From Albugo candida (taxonomy: Eukaryota; Oomycota; Peronosporomycetes; Albuginales), in contig JBDOQK010000062.1 of the NCBI GenBank assembly GCA_040437565.1, forward strand, positions 124,001 to 188,000: a stretch of 64,000 nucleotides of DNA, given 5' to 3'. Shown here in pieces: positions 21,248-32,318 of this stretch (position 1 is the first letter of the stretch; every line of letters starts with the position of its first letter). The notes beneath the pieces were generated by a model, which saw only the letters and a program-made list of their open reading frames with translations, was not told the origin of the DNA and did no database searches. The position numbers and the translations under genes are program-made.

Positions 21248-23863
21248 ATGAACACTCAAAGTGCAGAATTTCAGGCCGCTCTTCACGATCATGCAAAAGC
21301 TCTCGGTGTCGATCCATTTTTAGAGCGACATTTGCTTACAATCGTACAGGAAGCCCTTCTTGCTGAGCTTCCTGTTGGGTGGGAACAAGGTCAGACAGAC
21401 GATGGAACGCCTTACTACTTTCACGCAGAAACAGAGCAAAGCACGTGGGAACACCCTTTGGACGAACACTACCGCCAAGAGGTTCAGTTGGCGAAAGAAA
21501 AAACACGTTCGGCGCTCTCTTCAGAGGCTCCGATTCAATTGACAAATGCACACGAAACAGAGCATATCAAGCCGAAAAACAGGTCACTTGGCTTTGGCCG
21601 AGATACGTCATGGCTCTTAGACGAAGAGATTGTCGTCGAGCATCCTGTAAGCGATACAAAAGAGGTGAGTATTCGCTTCACAATGGAGGAAAAAATCAAA
21701 CTTGAGAACGATTTGGAGAAAACTCGAAACGCGTTGCAAAAGGCTCAACAAGCAGCGAAAGAAACGAGTTATTATAAAATGAAATTAGCTGATAGTAAAG
21801 TGAGCCATCAGAGGCTAAAGGAGGCATCTCAGACGCTGGAACGCTCGCTGGAGGTGCAAATTGGCATTTCCAAAGAACGATTCGAGTGTATTTGCATGGC
21901 TGGTGAGGAAGTGCTTCAGGCACAATTGCAAGTCCAGCAAGGACGTATCATTCTCTCGAGATCAAAGGAGGCTTACAACGTGATCGAACAAGAATTGGAG
22001 CGTTTTAAAAGCATCACAAAGGAGCGAGAATCCGAATTCTCCGACCAATTGGAGACTTTGCAGTTGCAACAGATTCGTACAAAGTCACAGGAAGCCGAAG
22101 AATCAGCTCAGGCGCTCCAGGACGCACAAAGTCAGCTCGTATTGGAGCGAACCCTACAAAAGGATGAAGATCATAAACAGCTTATCAAACTGCAAGAAGA
22201 GCTCGTTCAAAGCATGAAAAGTGTATCGGAATCGAAAGAAATCGCACAAAAGCGTTTTCTCGAGGTGCAAGAGCTCCAACTGCTGCTCTCCGATGCAAAC
22301 ACTCGAGCGTCTAATTCGAATGAAGACAAGCTGACAGCTTTGACCGGGTACGAGGCTTCCCGTCAGCAAGATGAGAAGACAATTGAGGCGCTGAGACTTG
22401 AGAAACGAGGCTTGGAATCAGCATTGGAGCGAGAGCGTCTCTCTCATGCTCGTTCACATGAAGAAGCGGAGAAATGGCAGCACTGTGAGCGGGTACGTGT
22501 AGAGGATCAGCTGGCTCATTCACAGCGCCAAGTTTCGGACGCAGAAGCTCAGAAACGCGAATGGCAGAATCAGGTCGTCAAACTCCAAGATCAGATTGTC
22601 GCTTTGAACGCCAAATGGCAAAATGAACTCGTGGACGCACAGCAACAAGCTCGAGCAATGTATCATTCCCAGCAAGTTCGACTGGAAAAGCAAGTCGAGC
22701 GTCTTGAGCGAGAGCTTGAAGACGCGTTGAATGGCTTCCAGGACGCTCAAAGCAAATTAAGGGATTGCAGGCAACAAATATCTTTGGAAAAGCATCACAT
22801 CCAACAGATCGCTTTGGATTTGGACGATAAGACACGATGGGAAGCCACGTTACGTCTCGAGAAAGAAAAGCTCATCGAGGAACTCCATTCCACCAGGTGC
22901 CAGCTTGCAAGTCTTCAGGTCGATTTCAAGAGCCTCAAGCACGAGAAAACGGACGAGAAGGAGCGATTTCACGTCCGAATTCGAGAATTGGAATCGAGGC
23001 TCAAGCAGAAAGAGTATGACATATTACGTCTGGAAGAATGTGCTACCAAAGCCGAATCCTGGAGGCAAAGGGAAGCCAAACGCGTCGAAGACCGAAATTG
23101 CCAAATACTTCGACTCTCGGAGGAAATTGCGCACAGCAAACAGCAGAATTCGGTCGAATTGGATTTGAAGAAGGAATTGCTGGATGCTCAACAAGCACTC
23201 TGTGATCTCCAGCGACACTCGGATGATCGAGAACGTCACCATCAGAAGCAATTCCAAGAACTTGAGCAATCCATCGCATCGCAATTACCGCAGTTGGCCT
23301 CTAAATGTGTGTCTCGAGCCAGCGAAAAATGGACTGAGAAATGCAAAGAAATGATGCACAATCAGCGCGAGACGCTTCTCCGCCAAGCGAAAGACGAGCG
23401 AGAGAATCTGATCCAAACATTTGATTGTCGTGAGAAGGAATGGACGCAAACTCATTCCCGCATCGTTGAAGAGTCTGAAATTTTGCGTCGAGATTTGCGG
23501 AAGATGGAAAATGTCAATGAACTTTTATCACAACAGCTGCAAATGCAATGGACCCGAACCCAAAACTCTATCTCAACGCCACGGACGATCTTTGTGCAGC
23601 CAAATAAATCACCTCACGTGAGTCCCTTGTGGCCCAAAGTCGCAGCCGCATGGGAGAAGCCGATCGTAACCGAAGAAATGACTTTAAGGAATTGTGACTT
23701 CGAGCGTCCAGTTGACAGCAAGCAATTGGAAGCAGAAGAGAAGGAATTACTCCGATCATTGGAATCATTGGGCAAAGCAAATGTATCGCGAAAAATCGAT
23801 TGCAGCGAATGTGAGTCTTCCACTTGGTATCGTAAAGATTACTGGCGGCACAAGTATCAATGA
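21248..23863 (+). CDS. CEP164-like WW-domain coiled-coil protein
   Basis: Single exon, 871 aa. Residues 36-68 form a WW domain (LPVGWEQGQTDDGTPYYFH...STWEHPLD) with both conserved tryptophans. Residues about 140-760 are almost unbroken coiled coil, rich in E, Q, K and R. The tail (770-871) is less regular and contains an SRKIDCSECESSTWYRKDYW stretch. An N-terminal WW domain followed by a long coil is the plan of CEP164, the distal-appendage protein that docks the mother centriole to the membrane and recruits TTBK2 for cilium assembly. In an oomycete it would act at the zoospore basal body, in keeping with the centrin gene in this window. A WW plus coil is simple, so the orthology is probable rather than sure. 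Confidence 0.65.
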   Translation: MNTQSAEFQAALHDHAKALGVDPFLERHLLTIVQEALLAELPVGWEQGQTDDGTPYYFHAETEQSTWEHPLDEHYRQEVQLAKEKTRSALSSEAPIQLTNAHETEHIKPKNRSLGFGRDTSWLLDEEIVVEHPVSDTKEVSIRFTMEEKIKLENDLEKTRNALQKAQQAAKETSYYKMKLADSKVSHQRLKEASQTLERSLEVQIGISKERFECICMAGEEVLQAQLQVQQGRIILSRSKEAYNVIEQELERFKSITKERESEFSDQLETLQLQQIRTKSQEAEESAQALQDAQSQLVLERTLQKDEDHKQLIKLQEELVQSMKSVSESKEIAQKRFLEVQELQLLLSDANTRASNSNEDKLTALTGYEASRQQDEKTIEALRLEKRGLESALERERLSHARSHEEAEKWQHCERVRVEDQLAHSQRQVSDAEAQKREWQNQVVKLQDQIVALNAKWQNELVDAQQQARAMYHSQQVRLEKQVERLERELEDALNGFQDAQSKLRDCRQQISLEKHHIQQIALDLDDKTRWEATLRLEKEKLIEELHSTRCQLASLQVDFKSLKHEKTDEKERFHVRIRELESRLKQKEYDILRLEECATKAESWRQREAKRVEDRNCQILRLSEEIAHSKQQNSVELDLKKELLDAQQALCDLQRHSDDRERHHQKQFQELEQSIASQLPQLASKCVSRASEKWTEKCKEMMHNQRETLLRQAKDERENLIQTFDCREKEWTQTHSRIVEESEILRRDLRKMENVNELLSQQLQMQWTRTQNSISTPRTIFVQPNKSPHVSPLWPKVAAAWEKPIVTEEMTLRNCDFERPVDSKQLEAEEKELLRSLESLGKANVSRKIDCSECESSTWYRKDYWRHKYQ

Positions 23864-23939
23864 GCTGATTTTAATTTTTTTTTCGTAAGTCCATCATCGA
23901 TCGATCCCATCGATTGCTCTTCTTCCACTACAACAGAGT

Positions 23940-25416
23940 TCAGGGGGAGATTTGGAGATCTGAGCGATACGTACCGAATGAGAACCAGTTTTCAGCATGG
24001 AAATGCTCCGACGAAGTAATCGTTGGAATTGTCGATAGATTGTTCACTTGGAAGCATCGAAGGTACGGGCTGTGGCGATACGATATAACGACTTGCGTGT
24101 GTTCAGACTGCGAGCATTCTGGTAAGAAAGTGGCATCCAGAGGCTCGCTTTCGAGCGTGAGAGTCCCATACATCGATGTGGACGTGCTGTCTGCAATTAT
24201 TTCCAATTTTGGAGACTTATCTTCCGATCTGATACTTCTCAACAAAGCAAAATGGACGCCCATAATCACTGCAATACAATCTGTAAATGGACATATTGCC
24301 AGCTTACAGGCATCAATTTGCGTGTTTTCAGAGTCATACAATGTTTTGGAATCCAACAGCGTTGAATTCATGTAATCCCAAAGCTTGATGGTGCCGTCTT
24401 TGGAGAGTGAGATCATCCAATTTTGAGCCTGGGAACGCTGGCAGCATGCGACTTGGACTACAGCCGACGAATGACCGAGGCAGTATGACCGAATGAGAGC
24501 GGTTTGAGGGAAGTGAGACACGCGTATCTTCTCATCGCGATCAGCACTGAGAACATATCGACTTTTTGATGGATCCATGCATATATCGGTGATCATCGAG
24601 GTCGTGTGTCCAAAAAGATGATTTATTTCCATTTTGGAGCCTTCCGCATGCTCCAAGGGTATGGCCATGACCTTTCCTGTCTTCTCACCAATCAGAATAA
24701 CCTGACAGATTTTCTTTCTGTCACCTGGNNNNNNNNNNNNNNNNNNNNNNNNNNNNNNNNNNNNNNNNNNNNNNNNNNNNNNNNNNNNNNNNNNNNNNNN
24801 NNNNNNNNNNNNNNNNNNNNNNNNNNNNATGGATCCATGCATATATCGGTGATCATCGAGGTCGTGTGTCCAAAAAGATGATTTATTTCCATTTTGGAGC
24901 CTTCCGCATGCTCCAAGGGTATGGCCATGACCTTTCCTGTCTTCTCACCAATCAGAATAACCTGACAGATTTTCTTTCTGTCACCTGGGGATTCCGTGAG
25001 TGCCATACAAATCGCCAGGGCATTCCGAGGAAGCGTTCTGCATGAGATCCTATATTAATGTGGTTACAAGTGATTTGAGGAGAATTGATGTACCGATACG
25101 AGTGCAATTTCAAGGTCAAGATGGGACGCATAGTAAGAATGTAATGATAGAGGAATCGCTCTTGAATATGTACAAGCAGGTGGATGATGTCGGGATCATA
25201 GATATCAGTAGACGCCTTGCAATTTGTCATTTCATGCAGTGAAGGCTTTGTGTTTGCCTTCTCGTTATTTGTGGATAAAGGAAACGCATACGTGGTTGCA
25301 TTGCCACTTTTCATGCAGGCTATGTGTACTGTAGAGCTCCGAATCAATAAAAGTACATTTTGAGCCCCTTTTGCGTCGTAAATACGCTGCAGCGCCGCGC
25401 TTTGACGCTTGGCCAT
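23940..25416 (-). CDS. WDR4: tRNA m7G46 methyltransferase WD40 subunit (WDR4/Trm82)
   Basis: The main exon runs from 25049 down to 23940 and is interrupted by a contig overlap (see gap 24729-24828); counted once it is in frame. It reads QVILIGEKTGKVMAIPL, then FGHTTSMITDICMDP, then LSADRDEKIRVSHFPQ and YCLGHSSAVVQVACC, then DGTIKLWDYMN. The ADRDEKIRVS motif followed by CLGH is diagnostic of WDR4/Trm82, the non-catalytic partner of METTL1/Trm8 that makes 7-methylguanosine at tRNA position 46. The N-terminal exon starts at ATG 25416 (MAKRQSAALQRIYDAKGAQN); where it ends, and whether one more intron lies at about 25050-25230, I could not settle. The acceptor at 25050-25052 requires a phase-2 donor. 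Confidence 0.8.
24729..24828. other. Assembly gap (100 N) flanked by a 160-bp overlap
   Basis: 24569-24728 reappears at 24829-24988. It lies inside the WDR4 coding region; taken literally it duplicates part of the propeller and adds unknown residues. Confidence 0.92.
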
Positions 25417-25523
25417 CAAATTGTAAATGTGTCCGAACCCTGTGATCGAATTACCTCGCTTAAATGATAAAACACTACAAAAGGTTTTGCATCATATCGG
25501 CATATCTGATAAGTGTTCACGGA

Positions 25524-26329
25524 TCATCCGCATCCGCGTTGTTTCTCACGTTTTTGAGTCCTTCGTTTGGCTTTTTCCTTCCGCAAACGATCTTTCTCGA
25601 GCAATTCTTTTTCACGTGCAACCTTTTTCGCATGTTCTACTTTCATTTTTTCACGTATACCGGCTTGAGCTTGATGCACACGAAGTTTATTGGTGTTTTG
25701 CTCAACAGCATCAATGGCACCTGCTGGCTTACCCTGCAATCAAATTTTAGTGGAGGAAAGACATAACAAGGTTAATACGACCTTTTCATCAATCTTGGTG
25801 ATATTTCCATCCTCATCGAACTCTGCCGAAGCGCTAAATCCGTACTCGCGTATCAGAAAATCTCTTCGAGCAAGCTCATCAGGATGCCTAAGACACTGCG
25901 ATTAGGATCATTTAGAAAATTGGTGGGGTTCACAGACATTTTTTGTCGCGCATGGAGCTCCTCTTGCTCTTTTGCGCACGCTACTTGTGCGGCTCGCTTT
26001 TCTTGTTCATAAAGACGAATTTGATGCAACTCTATCTCTGCTATCCGACTCGCTTCTTTTTTTTCCAAGAGCTTTTGAGTATCAGCAACAATTTCTCTCA
26101 CTTTTGCTTCCATTTCCCCCGCATTCAACAGCTTCTTTTGCTCCTCTTCCGACAGGACGCCTGTGCTCGCACTGTACAAAAACTCACAAGCATTCTGCAC
26201 ACGTGCACTTATATCTGAATCTTCGTCTTGTAGCATGCCCTTGACATATTCCGTGTAAACGTCCTCATCGAGTAAAAGTGCCGATACTTTCAATCGAATC
26301 CAGTCATCCAGGGCATCGGATTGGCTCAT
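25524..26329 (-). CDS. CCDC43-like protein
   Basis: Three exons, 26329-25938, 25887-25782 and 25733-25524 (708 nt, 235 aa), introns 50 and 48 nt. The N-terminal part (MSQSDALDDWIRLKVSALLL, then DEDVYTEYVKGMLQDED) resembles the PWI-like fold at the start of CCDC43. Residues about 75-130 are a charged helix; after the first splice comes HPDELARRDFLIREYGF and an EFDEDGNITKIDEK stretch; the last exon is a highly basic coil (KVAREKELLEKDRLRKEKAK). The first donor is GTCTGT, less usual, but it is the only one that keeps the frame. CCDC43 has no settled biochemical role. The stop lies 107 bp upstream of the WDR4 start, in the same orientation. Confidence 0.65.
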
Positions 26330-26743
26330 ATTGTCGAATTGCAAAATAAACAAACGTACGAGCGGGAGACATTCCTAAATAAGCTAGAAAGCAACTTCTC
26401 TCCATTAATCGGTGTGGGATTGGTTTCTTCCTAGAAGTTCTAATCCCAGATGATGAAGGTTCAACACAACAGGGCACTTATTGTTGAAATGGTCGGAACA
26501 TACATTTCCTTGTTACATTACCGACCAAAATCCTTCTGAACTCACCAACATGCCTTCTTGCTGTCTCACCAGCGAGCATTCATGCCTGTACTATCAGTGT
26601 CTTCCGCGCAATTAAAAAAAATGCGGCCTCTGACTGAACAAGCGCCATAAAGCTATTTATACGCGTCGCCAACGGGCAACTCGGTACAGACGCATCACAA
26701 TCGATCTGATTGTACTCTGAAAGATTCCGCAACCTCTCATAAC
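26330..26743. other. Divergent promoter region
   Basis: This stretch lies between the CCDC43-like start (minus) and the glucan-synthesis gene (plus) and presumably holds both promoters. I see no ORF or RNA in it. Confidence 0.45.
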
Positions 26744-28909
26744 ATGCTCCTCCTTCTCTCCACATTGCTACTTTTCCATCAACTACACGCAAAACACTTC
26801 AAATCCGTCTCCGGTCTCGAGCCCTGGGTTGATGTGCACACGCCTAAAACTGCGTACGAGACACAATCTTCTCGCGGAGATACGTGGAAATTGACATTTA
26901 GCGATGAATTTGAAGTCTCCGGACGCGATTTTCGACCAGGAAAGGATTATGCGTGGACAGCCTTGGAGCTACCCGATGGAGTGAATGCGGCATTGGAATA
27001 CTACTCCTTCAATATGACCTCTACACGCAAAGATTCGAGTGGCCGAGGCGTCCTACAGATCACAACAACCACAGAGCCAAACATCACGTTCAAAGTGTAT
27101 AATGCGTACGCTAAACCGCCCGGCTACCGATCCTACAGCATGTATTATCGCTCGGGAATGCTTCAAACTTGGAATAAATTCTGCTTCCAGGGAGGCCTTC
27201 TCCAAGTGAGTGCCAAATTGCCTGGAGCTGTGTACCCCGGCTCTGGTAATCCAGATCTCAACAATGATGTGAATGATCGGGTCAAGAATATTGCGTACTA
27301 TCCGACATGGCCTGGAATATGGATGATGGGCAATCTCGGTCGCGCTTTATTCACACAGAGTACGAATCGCATGTGGCCCTGGTCGTATGACACATGCACG
27401 GAAGAAATCGCCATGAACCAGCGGATTAATGCTTGTGATAAATCACCCGGCTACGGTCTGAATCCAAACCAAGGACGAGGAGCTCCAGAGATTGATTTAT
27501 TGGAAGGAGGAGGAACCGCTGTATCAACTTCCATACAACTTGCACCTGGAATGCCGGTCAAGTTTCGAATGATCGAGCCAGATCTCAACGTCGACAACTC
27601 TGGATGTATTTACTCGCGAGAGTGCAAGACAATTGGTGCGAATGTCCCTGGAGTTCCATCTTCTGCGTACACCAAACGCGGGTACAATTCTTGGTACCAG
27701 AACCTGAAGTATTCTCCCAATACGAATTGTAATCCCGACTCGACACAGAGACAGAGTCTTTCGAACGTCTTACAGAACCGAAAGCAAGGAATCACATCGA
27801 ATGTTTGCGCAGGACTCAACACTTGCTCGGCTTCTTTTGACGGGTATGCATTCATTGGACCAAAGGATAACACGTCGTCGTACTGGGGGATCAACGAAAT
27901 CGGTGGATGTATGCCGGTATTAAACGCATATCAAGGAGCGTATTTGTGCGATCCCGATACGACGGATAAGCGATGTACTGATCCAAGAAAAGAAGGCAAT
28001 GTGGAGACCAGTGATCTTCCGTCTTTCAACTATCAAATGGATGCGATATCGGCCAATTCTGAGATTCCACTGAAAGCCTACACGGATTATATAAACTATC
28101 AAGTAGAATGGGTCATTGGACATCGAGGCTACATTCGCTGGATTGTCGACAAAGTGGCGATATACGAGATACCCGCTGAATCGATCGAGGCACCGCCTCA
28201 GGATGCAACCGAGTCGAATTATAAAAAACTCATGATCGAAGAGCCAATGTACCTGATCGTGAATGTGGCTTTATCAACAAGCTGGGGATCGCGTCCACCG
28301 AACCCTGGAAGTCCTTGCACAGGAAACGGATTGGATCAAACTACCAACAAAGTTTGTCAGGGCTTCCCAATGTACTTGCATATTGATCACATACGCCTGT
28401 ACCAAGACACGTCGGCTGGATCCAAAATGGCGATTGGATGCAATCCGGCTACTCATCCAACAAAAGAATGGATCGATGGACATCTCTCCGAGTACCAGGA
28501 CTCCATCAACAAAGTGATTGAAGTGAGTGGTGGCGCTGCCTGCATGACGGATGACGATTGTTCCGTGTCGCCAATTTCCACCATGAAAATCAAAACTGGG
28601 AAATGCTCGAATCAGATGTGTAAATGTCTATTTCCTTCTTCGTGGGGCGGACCTCGATGCACACTAGCAATCAATACATCGAAACGACCCGGTCCTTCTT
28701 TTCAGTTGTCACTTGTGTTTGGAATCGTTGTCATCATCATCATGATCAGTGTTCTTTACAAGATCTCGTTCCTCGAAGTCAGAAGCTTCAAGCTTTTGGT
28801 TTCCAAGCGAAAAGATGTCATCCACCACGAGCTCGAGCTGAATGGAACGGAAGTGATCGGGGCGATCGAGCCTGTTACCAAAGAATCAGCGATGGCCAAA
28901 GCCCTCTAA
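26744..28909 (+). CDS. Kre6/Skn1-like GH16 glucan-synthesis protein
   Basis: Single exon, 721 aa. A signal peptide (MLLLLSTLLLFHQLHA) leads to a Kre6/SKN1-type glycoside hydrolase 16 domain at about 35-570: WKLTFSDEFEVSGRDFRPG, YYPTWPGIWMMGNLGRALF, and the catalytic motif APEIDLLEGGG, with Glu249 and Glu254 as nucleophile and acid/base and Asp251 between them. A Cys-rich EGF-like stretch at about 600-645 (CMTDDDCSVS...CKCLFPSSWGG) precedes a single membrane helix (about 654-676) and a short cytosolic tail. In yeast Kre6 is needed for beta-1,6-glucan; oomycete walls are rich in beta-1,3/1,6-glucan, so a wall-building role is likely. Yeast Kre6 is type II with its helix before GH16; here the helix is C-terminal, giving type I topology. 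Confidence 0.88.
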   Translation: MLLLLSTLLLFHQLHAKHFKSVSGLEPWVDVHTPKTAYETQSSRGDTWKLTFSDEFEVSGRDFRPGKDYAWTALELPDGVNAALEYYSFNMTSTRKDSSGRGVLQITTTTEPNITFKVYNAYAKPPGYRSYSMYYRSGMLQTWNKFCFQGGLLQVSAKLPGAVYPGSGNPDLNNDVNDRVKNIAYYPTWPGIWMMGNLGRALFTQSTNRMWPWSYDTCTEEIAMNQRINACDKSPGYGLNPNQGRGAPEIDLLEGGGTAVSTSIQLAPGMPVKFRMIEPDLNVDNSGCIYSRECKTIGANVPGVPSSAYTKRGYNSWYQNLKYSPNTNCNPDSTQRQSLSNVLQNRKQGITSNVCAGLNTCSASFDGYAFIGPKDNTSSYWGINEIGGCMPVLNAYQGAYLCDPDTTDKRCTDPRKEGNVETSDLPSFNYQMDAISANSEIPLKAYTDYINYQVEWVIGHRGYIRWIVDKVAIYEIPAESIEAPPQDATESNYKKLMIEEPMYLIVNVALSTSWGSRPPNPGSPCTGNGLDQTTNKVCQGFPMYLHIDHIRLYQDTSAGSKMAIGCNPATHPTKEWIDGHLSEYQDSINKVIEVSGGAACMTDDDCSVSPISTMKIKTGKCSNQMCKCLFPSSWGGPRCTLAINTSKRPGPSFQLSLVFGIVVIIIMISVLYKISFLEVRSFKLLVSKRKDVIHHELELNGTEVIGAIEPVTKESAMAKAL

Positions 28910-29072
28910 CACAGACATCTACACTTTCTCTATTGGTATGTGTAGCAAATGTATGTATATTTGGTTGATCTCCTACTTCTATCCAGCTCGGGCGATCGGA
29001 ATCACTCGGAATCACCATCGTGAAAGACCCCAGCGAGGATTTTCTCTTCTTTACCGAGTTCCAACGGTCTAT

Positions 29073-30262
29073 TCAAAGACGATGAGTACAAGAAGGATTG
29101 CATCTCAGAACGTACGTGTTCGCCTTAGGAGCGGAGTCATAAGAAGCCTCCATTTTCTTCAAAGATTTCGCCATATTTTCCGCGGGTACGAATGAGCGCG
29201 AAGGAGGTTGAAATACATTTTCCTGTAGGAATGTATACCCCTTGATACTTGATAATCGAAAAGAATGTGATCTTACACTTTCCGCACGAGCATTCATTGC
29301 AGGCGCTTGCAGAAATGGATTCTCCGATCCAATTTTTGTGATATTGGAATTCTGAAAATTGAGGATATTAGGCTCATGACGCATGGCCACCGCTCTCTCT
29401 AAGCATAAATGGGTAGAATGCGCGCTTCATCACTCAGCCGCGTACTTTCAAAGGCCACATGAAGACCATGCAAGGACTGCTGAACGCGATTCTTCTGCTC
29501 CAGTAAGGTCAATCGCGTACGCTTGGAATCTTGCTTGCGATCCACAACCGGTCTTTTGTGAGTGCTGTATGTCTGTCGACTCGGCAAAGGTGGTGCGAAA
29601 GAAGGCGCATTCGAAGGTAATGGATCGCAATGTCCAATATGACTTTGATCGAGTACTACTTCATTTGTATCTGTTTTTTGTATTGGAAAATCTGGAATTT
29701 CTAGTGTCGAGAATGAATGTTTGTATACGGATTGATATGTATAGCGTTGAGTATACCTCTTGGAAATGGACGTTTCCAAGTCTCCAGAGCTTTGACGAGA
29801 TCGTTGATTTCCAGCGGGATGGGAATCTACCATGGATGATTCTTATAAAGTGATAGAAAGTGTGAGATTGGTACCATATCGTGAAGAGCCTGCATCACAT
29901 CCGTTGCTCGTGCTTGCGCTCTCCCTAAAAGACCAGTGTTGAGTGTTGATAAGGCGATTTGAGATGCTTACCCGCGAGCTCTGCATTGTCTTTTGCGACT
30001 CTTCCAATACGCTGAACATCTAATTGTTGAATATAAGCTAATTTGCATGCAGAGTGATGTCTGCATCACATTTTTCAAGAATCTCGACCAGCGCATCGGC
30101 TGCGGACTGCTGAATGCTTTCAAATCCAGCGTTTTGAGCCTCGTGTGCGAGAGTAACGAGTGCAATCGAACGGGAGTAAGAATCTTCGGTTAATTTCTGC
30201 CGCAATGCTTGTTTCTTGTCATGATCGGCGCCGATAGCGCTTTGTAGCGGAGTTTGACTCAT
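29073..30262 (-). CDS. TAF8: TFIID subunit TAF8 (histone-fold)
   Basis: Seven small exons, 30262-30070, 30019-29972, 29924-29875, 29826-29757, 29700-29446, 29398-29277 and 29222-29073, total 888 nt, 295 aa; introns 47-56 nt, all GT...AG and all keeping frame. Residues about 25-105 form the BTP/bromodomain-associated histone fold (ALVTLAHEAQNAGFESIQQS, then a VGRVAKDNAELAGRAQ-like segment, spelled VQRIGRVAKDNAELAGRAQA here, then DVMQALHDM). The middle has the TAF8 signature WKRPFPREIPDFPI and a second proline-rich block SFAPPLPSRQTYSTHKRP. TAF8 pairs with TAF10 and helps load promoters for RNA polymerase II. The last exon (ending CNPSCTHRL) is least certain, since a GTACGT inside it could be another donor. 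The ATG is 8 bp from an assembly gap. Confidence 0.8.
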
Positions 30263-30270
30263 AGTGCCAC

Positions 30271-30370
30271 NNNNNNNNNNNNNNNNNNNNNNNNNNNNNN
30301 NNNNNNNNNNNNNNNNNNNNNNNNNNNNNNNNNNNNNNNNNNNNNNNNNNNNNNNNNNNNNNNNNNNNNN
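30271..30370. other. Assembly gap (100 N) flanked by a 30-bp overlap
   Basis: 30241-30270 is repeated at 30371-30400. It includes the TAF8 start codon, so a second, spurious start appears on the right. Confidence 0.92.
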
Positions 30371-30501
30371 TTTGTAGCGGAGTTTGACTCATAGTGCCAC
30401 TTGTAGTATTATACTATAGTATAATATATTGCATTTATTACCAAACTAGTCAGTGAAAATAAGTTTATTTCTGTATTAGCAAACTACCACTCCTGGTTCC
30501 G

Positions 30502-32060
30502 TTAATTAGCAAATATAGCCTCTACTTGATCGCATAATTCGGTCAAAATGCCTTCGACTTGTTCGCGCATCTTTGAGAGCTCTTGATCGCTGTTAGAGAC
30601 ACACAGCGTCTTGACGTCCATTTTGGGTGGAATTACATTCTCAAAATTGAATTCAGTTTCGATCATTTGCTGTGTGAACAATTGCATTTTCGTACGCAAT
30701 TGCTCGAGTTGAGAACGACTTTTTGATCTTGTGGCGAGCTTCATAGAGTTTTTAAAACACTTCTCCAATGATGGTAACTTGTCTTGATCCTCGCCTTTTT
30801 CTCTTCGTGTTGAAATATCTTCACATCGATCAAGTTCTCGCTGTAGGCAATTCCAAGCTGTCTTCAGTGAAAAAGGAATCGCATCAAGACATTCCGAACA
30901 AGTATACAGGTTTTGAGGTGTCTTGGGCTTTTTTGACACGTCACGAACAATACTTGTGATCCACTTGTAAAAGTTGGTTTCTTCATCCATCAAACGCAAC
31001 CTGCACAATACACACTTACAAAAGCCGATCAATCGACGTAAAACTTTACTTACTGAATCTCAATCCAGCTCGTGTGAAGTTGTAAGATTCGTTTCGTTGA
31101 TGTTCGTTCTGATCGGCTCAGTATTTGGAGAAGGTAGATCGACAAATTTTGATCATTGCGCTGGTGAACTTTGTCGAACAACTTTTGATAGTATTGCTGA
31201 TATGTATCGAATTCTTTGACATGATAGCGTAATCGGCCGAACAATTGATGGATACCGTGAAGTTGATGCTCCATAAGCTCCAACTTGATATCGAACGTTT
31301 GCCACTCTTCCACAATTCTATTAAGGACTTTGGATCGAAATTTACTATCCAAAATGACATTCTACCCAGCAGGTTAATAAGGATTAATAGATTGGCAGTA
31401 CGTCAGCGTACGTTCGGATACGGTGGAAGTTGGACAAAATTCCATCGTTTCTGCATTTCGTCGTGGATAGAATTCTTGGAAGCCAACTAAAATATTTTGC
31501 AATAGTATACGTATAGTGAGAATTTAATTGAGGGATTCGAGACCTTTTTGATTATTGAGGGATTTTGGCGTTTAAAAAATTCAGTACGGGCTAGGACAAA
31601 TGCGAGCGCGATCAGTATTGGGCGTTGATCTGGTGTACGATCGCTGTCGCAGGATTCGTTCAAATTGGCGTATAGGGTCCATTCTGCCAGATAGATTGCG
31701 TCGAATTCCCAGGTATACAAATAGAAATAAATGATTTCCATCCGGATGGCTTGCTCTGTCGAATCGAATAAAGTGTGACTTAACTGAGGATCGGTGTTGC
31801 AATACTGAATATATTTGTAATTACATCGAGAACCACTCAGATAGATAAGTATGAGGTCGTATATCACTTTGCACAATTCCAGGCATTCCCGCTACGAAAA
31901 CAAGAAGTAGCAACAAAATCATAACGTAATAAAAGTTGTAACGTACTTTAGTCATCATATTTTTCTTTGCCTTGCGTAAATGCTCCATCGATATGTACGT
32001 TATCTCTACTGAAGCGAGACCGTAAAGCACCAGCGAGCTGAATGACGGCTTCGGACTCAT
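30502..32060 (-). CDS. Unrecognised helical protein, five exons
   Basis: Exons 32060-31947, 31891-31544, 31486-31412, 31361-31054 and 31000-30502 join in frame to 1344 nt, 447 aa; introns 55, 57, 50 and 53 nt. The protein is almost entirely predicted helix, with aromatic-rich segments (EIIYFYLYTWEFDAIYLAE; GRLRYHVKEFDTYQQYYQKL), a lone CxxC (CSECL) and a coiled tail (SRSQLEQLRTKMQLFTQQM). No domain is recognised. The regular introns and unbroken frame show it is a real gene. The profile would suit a scaffold or complex subunit, but I will not name one. Confidence 0.6.
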
Positions 32061-32318
32061 ATTACTAAAGTGCTACCTTCCTACAACATGCTCCCACCAG
32101 TAGGATTTTGTGTGTGTCCACGTAATTGAATGCATCCTACCTAAATAAAGGCGTTATGCCCTCAATCTACTCGAGCCGTACTCTAGCGGAGTTCTTAACA
32201 CGCAAATGAAGTGAGGAGAGCAGAGGCTCGAACATGAATGCAGACTTCTTTTTCTCATATAAACCAATCAACGATCACTGCATGAATTCTTCTGTATGGT
32301 GATTGGCTCAACCCGACG

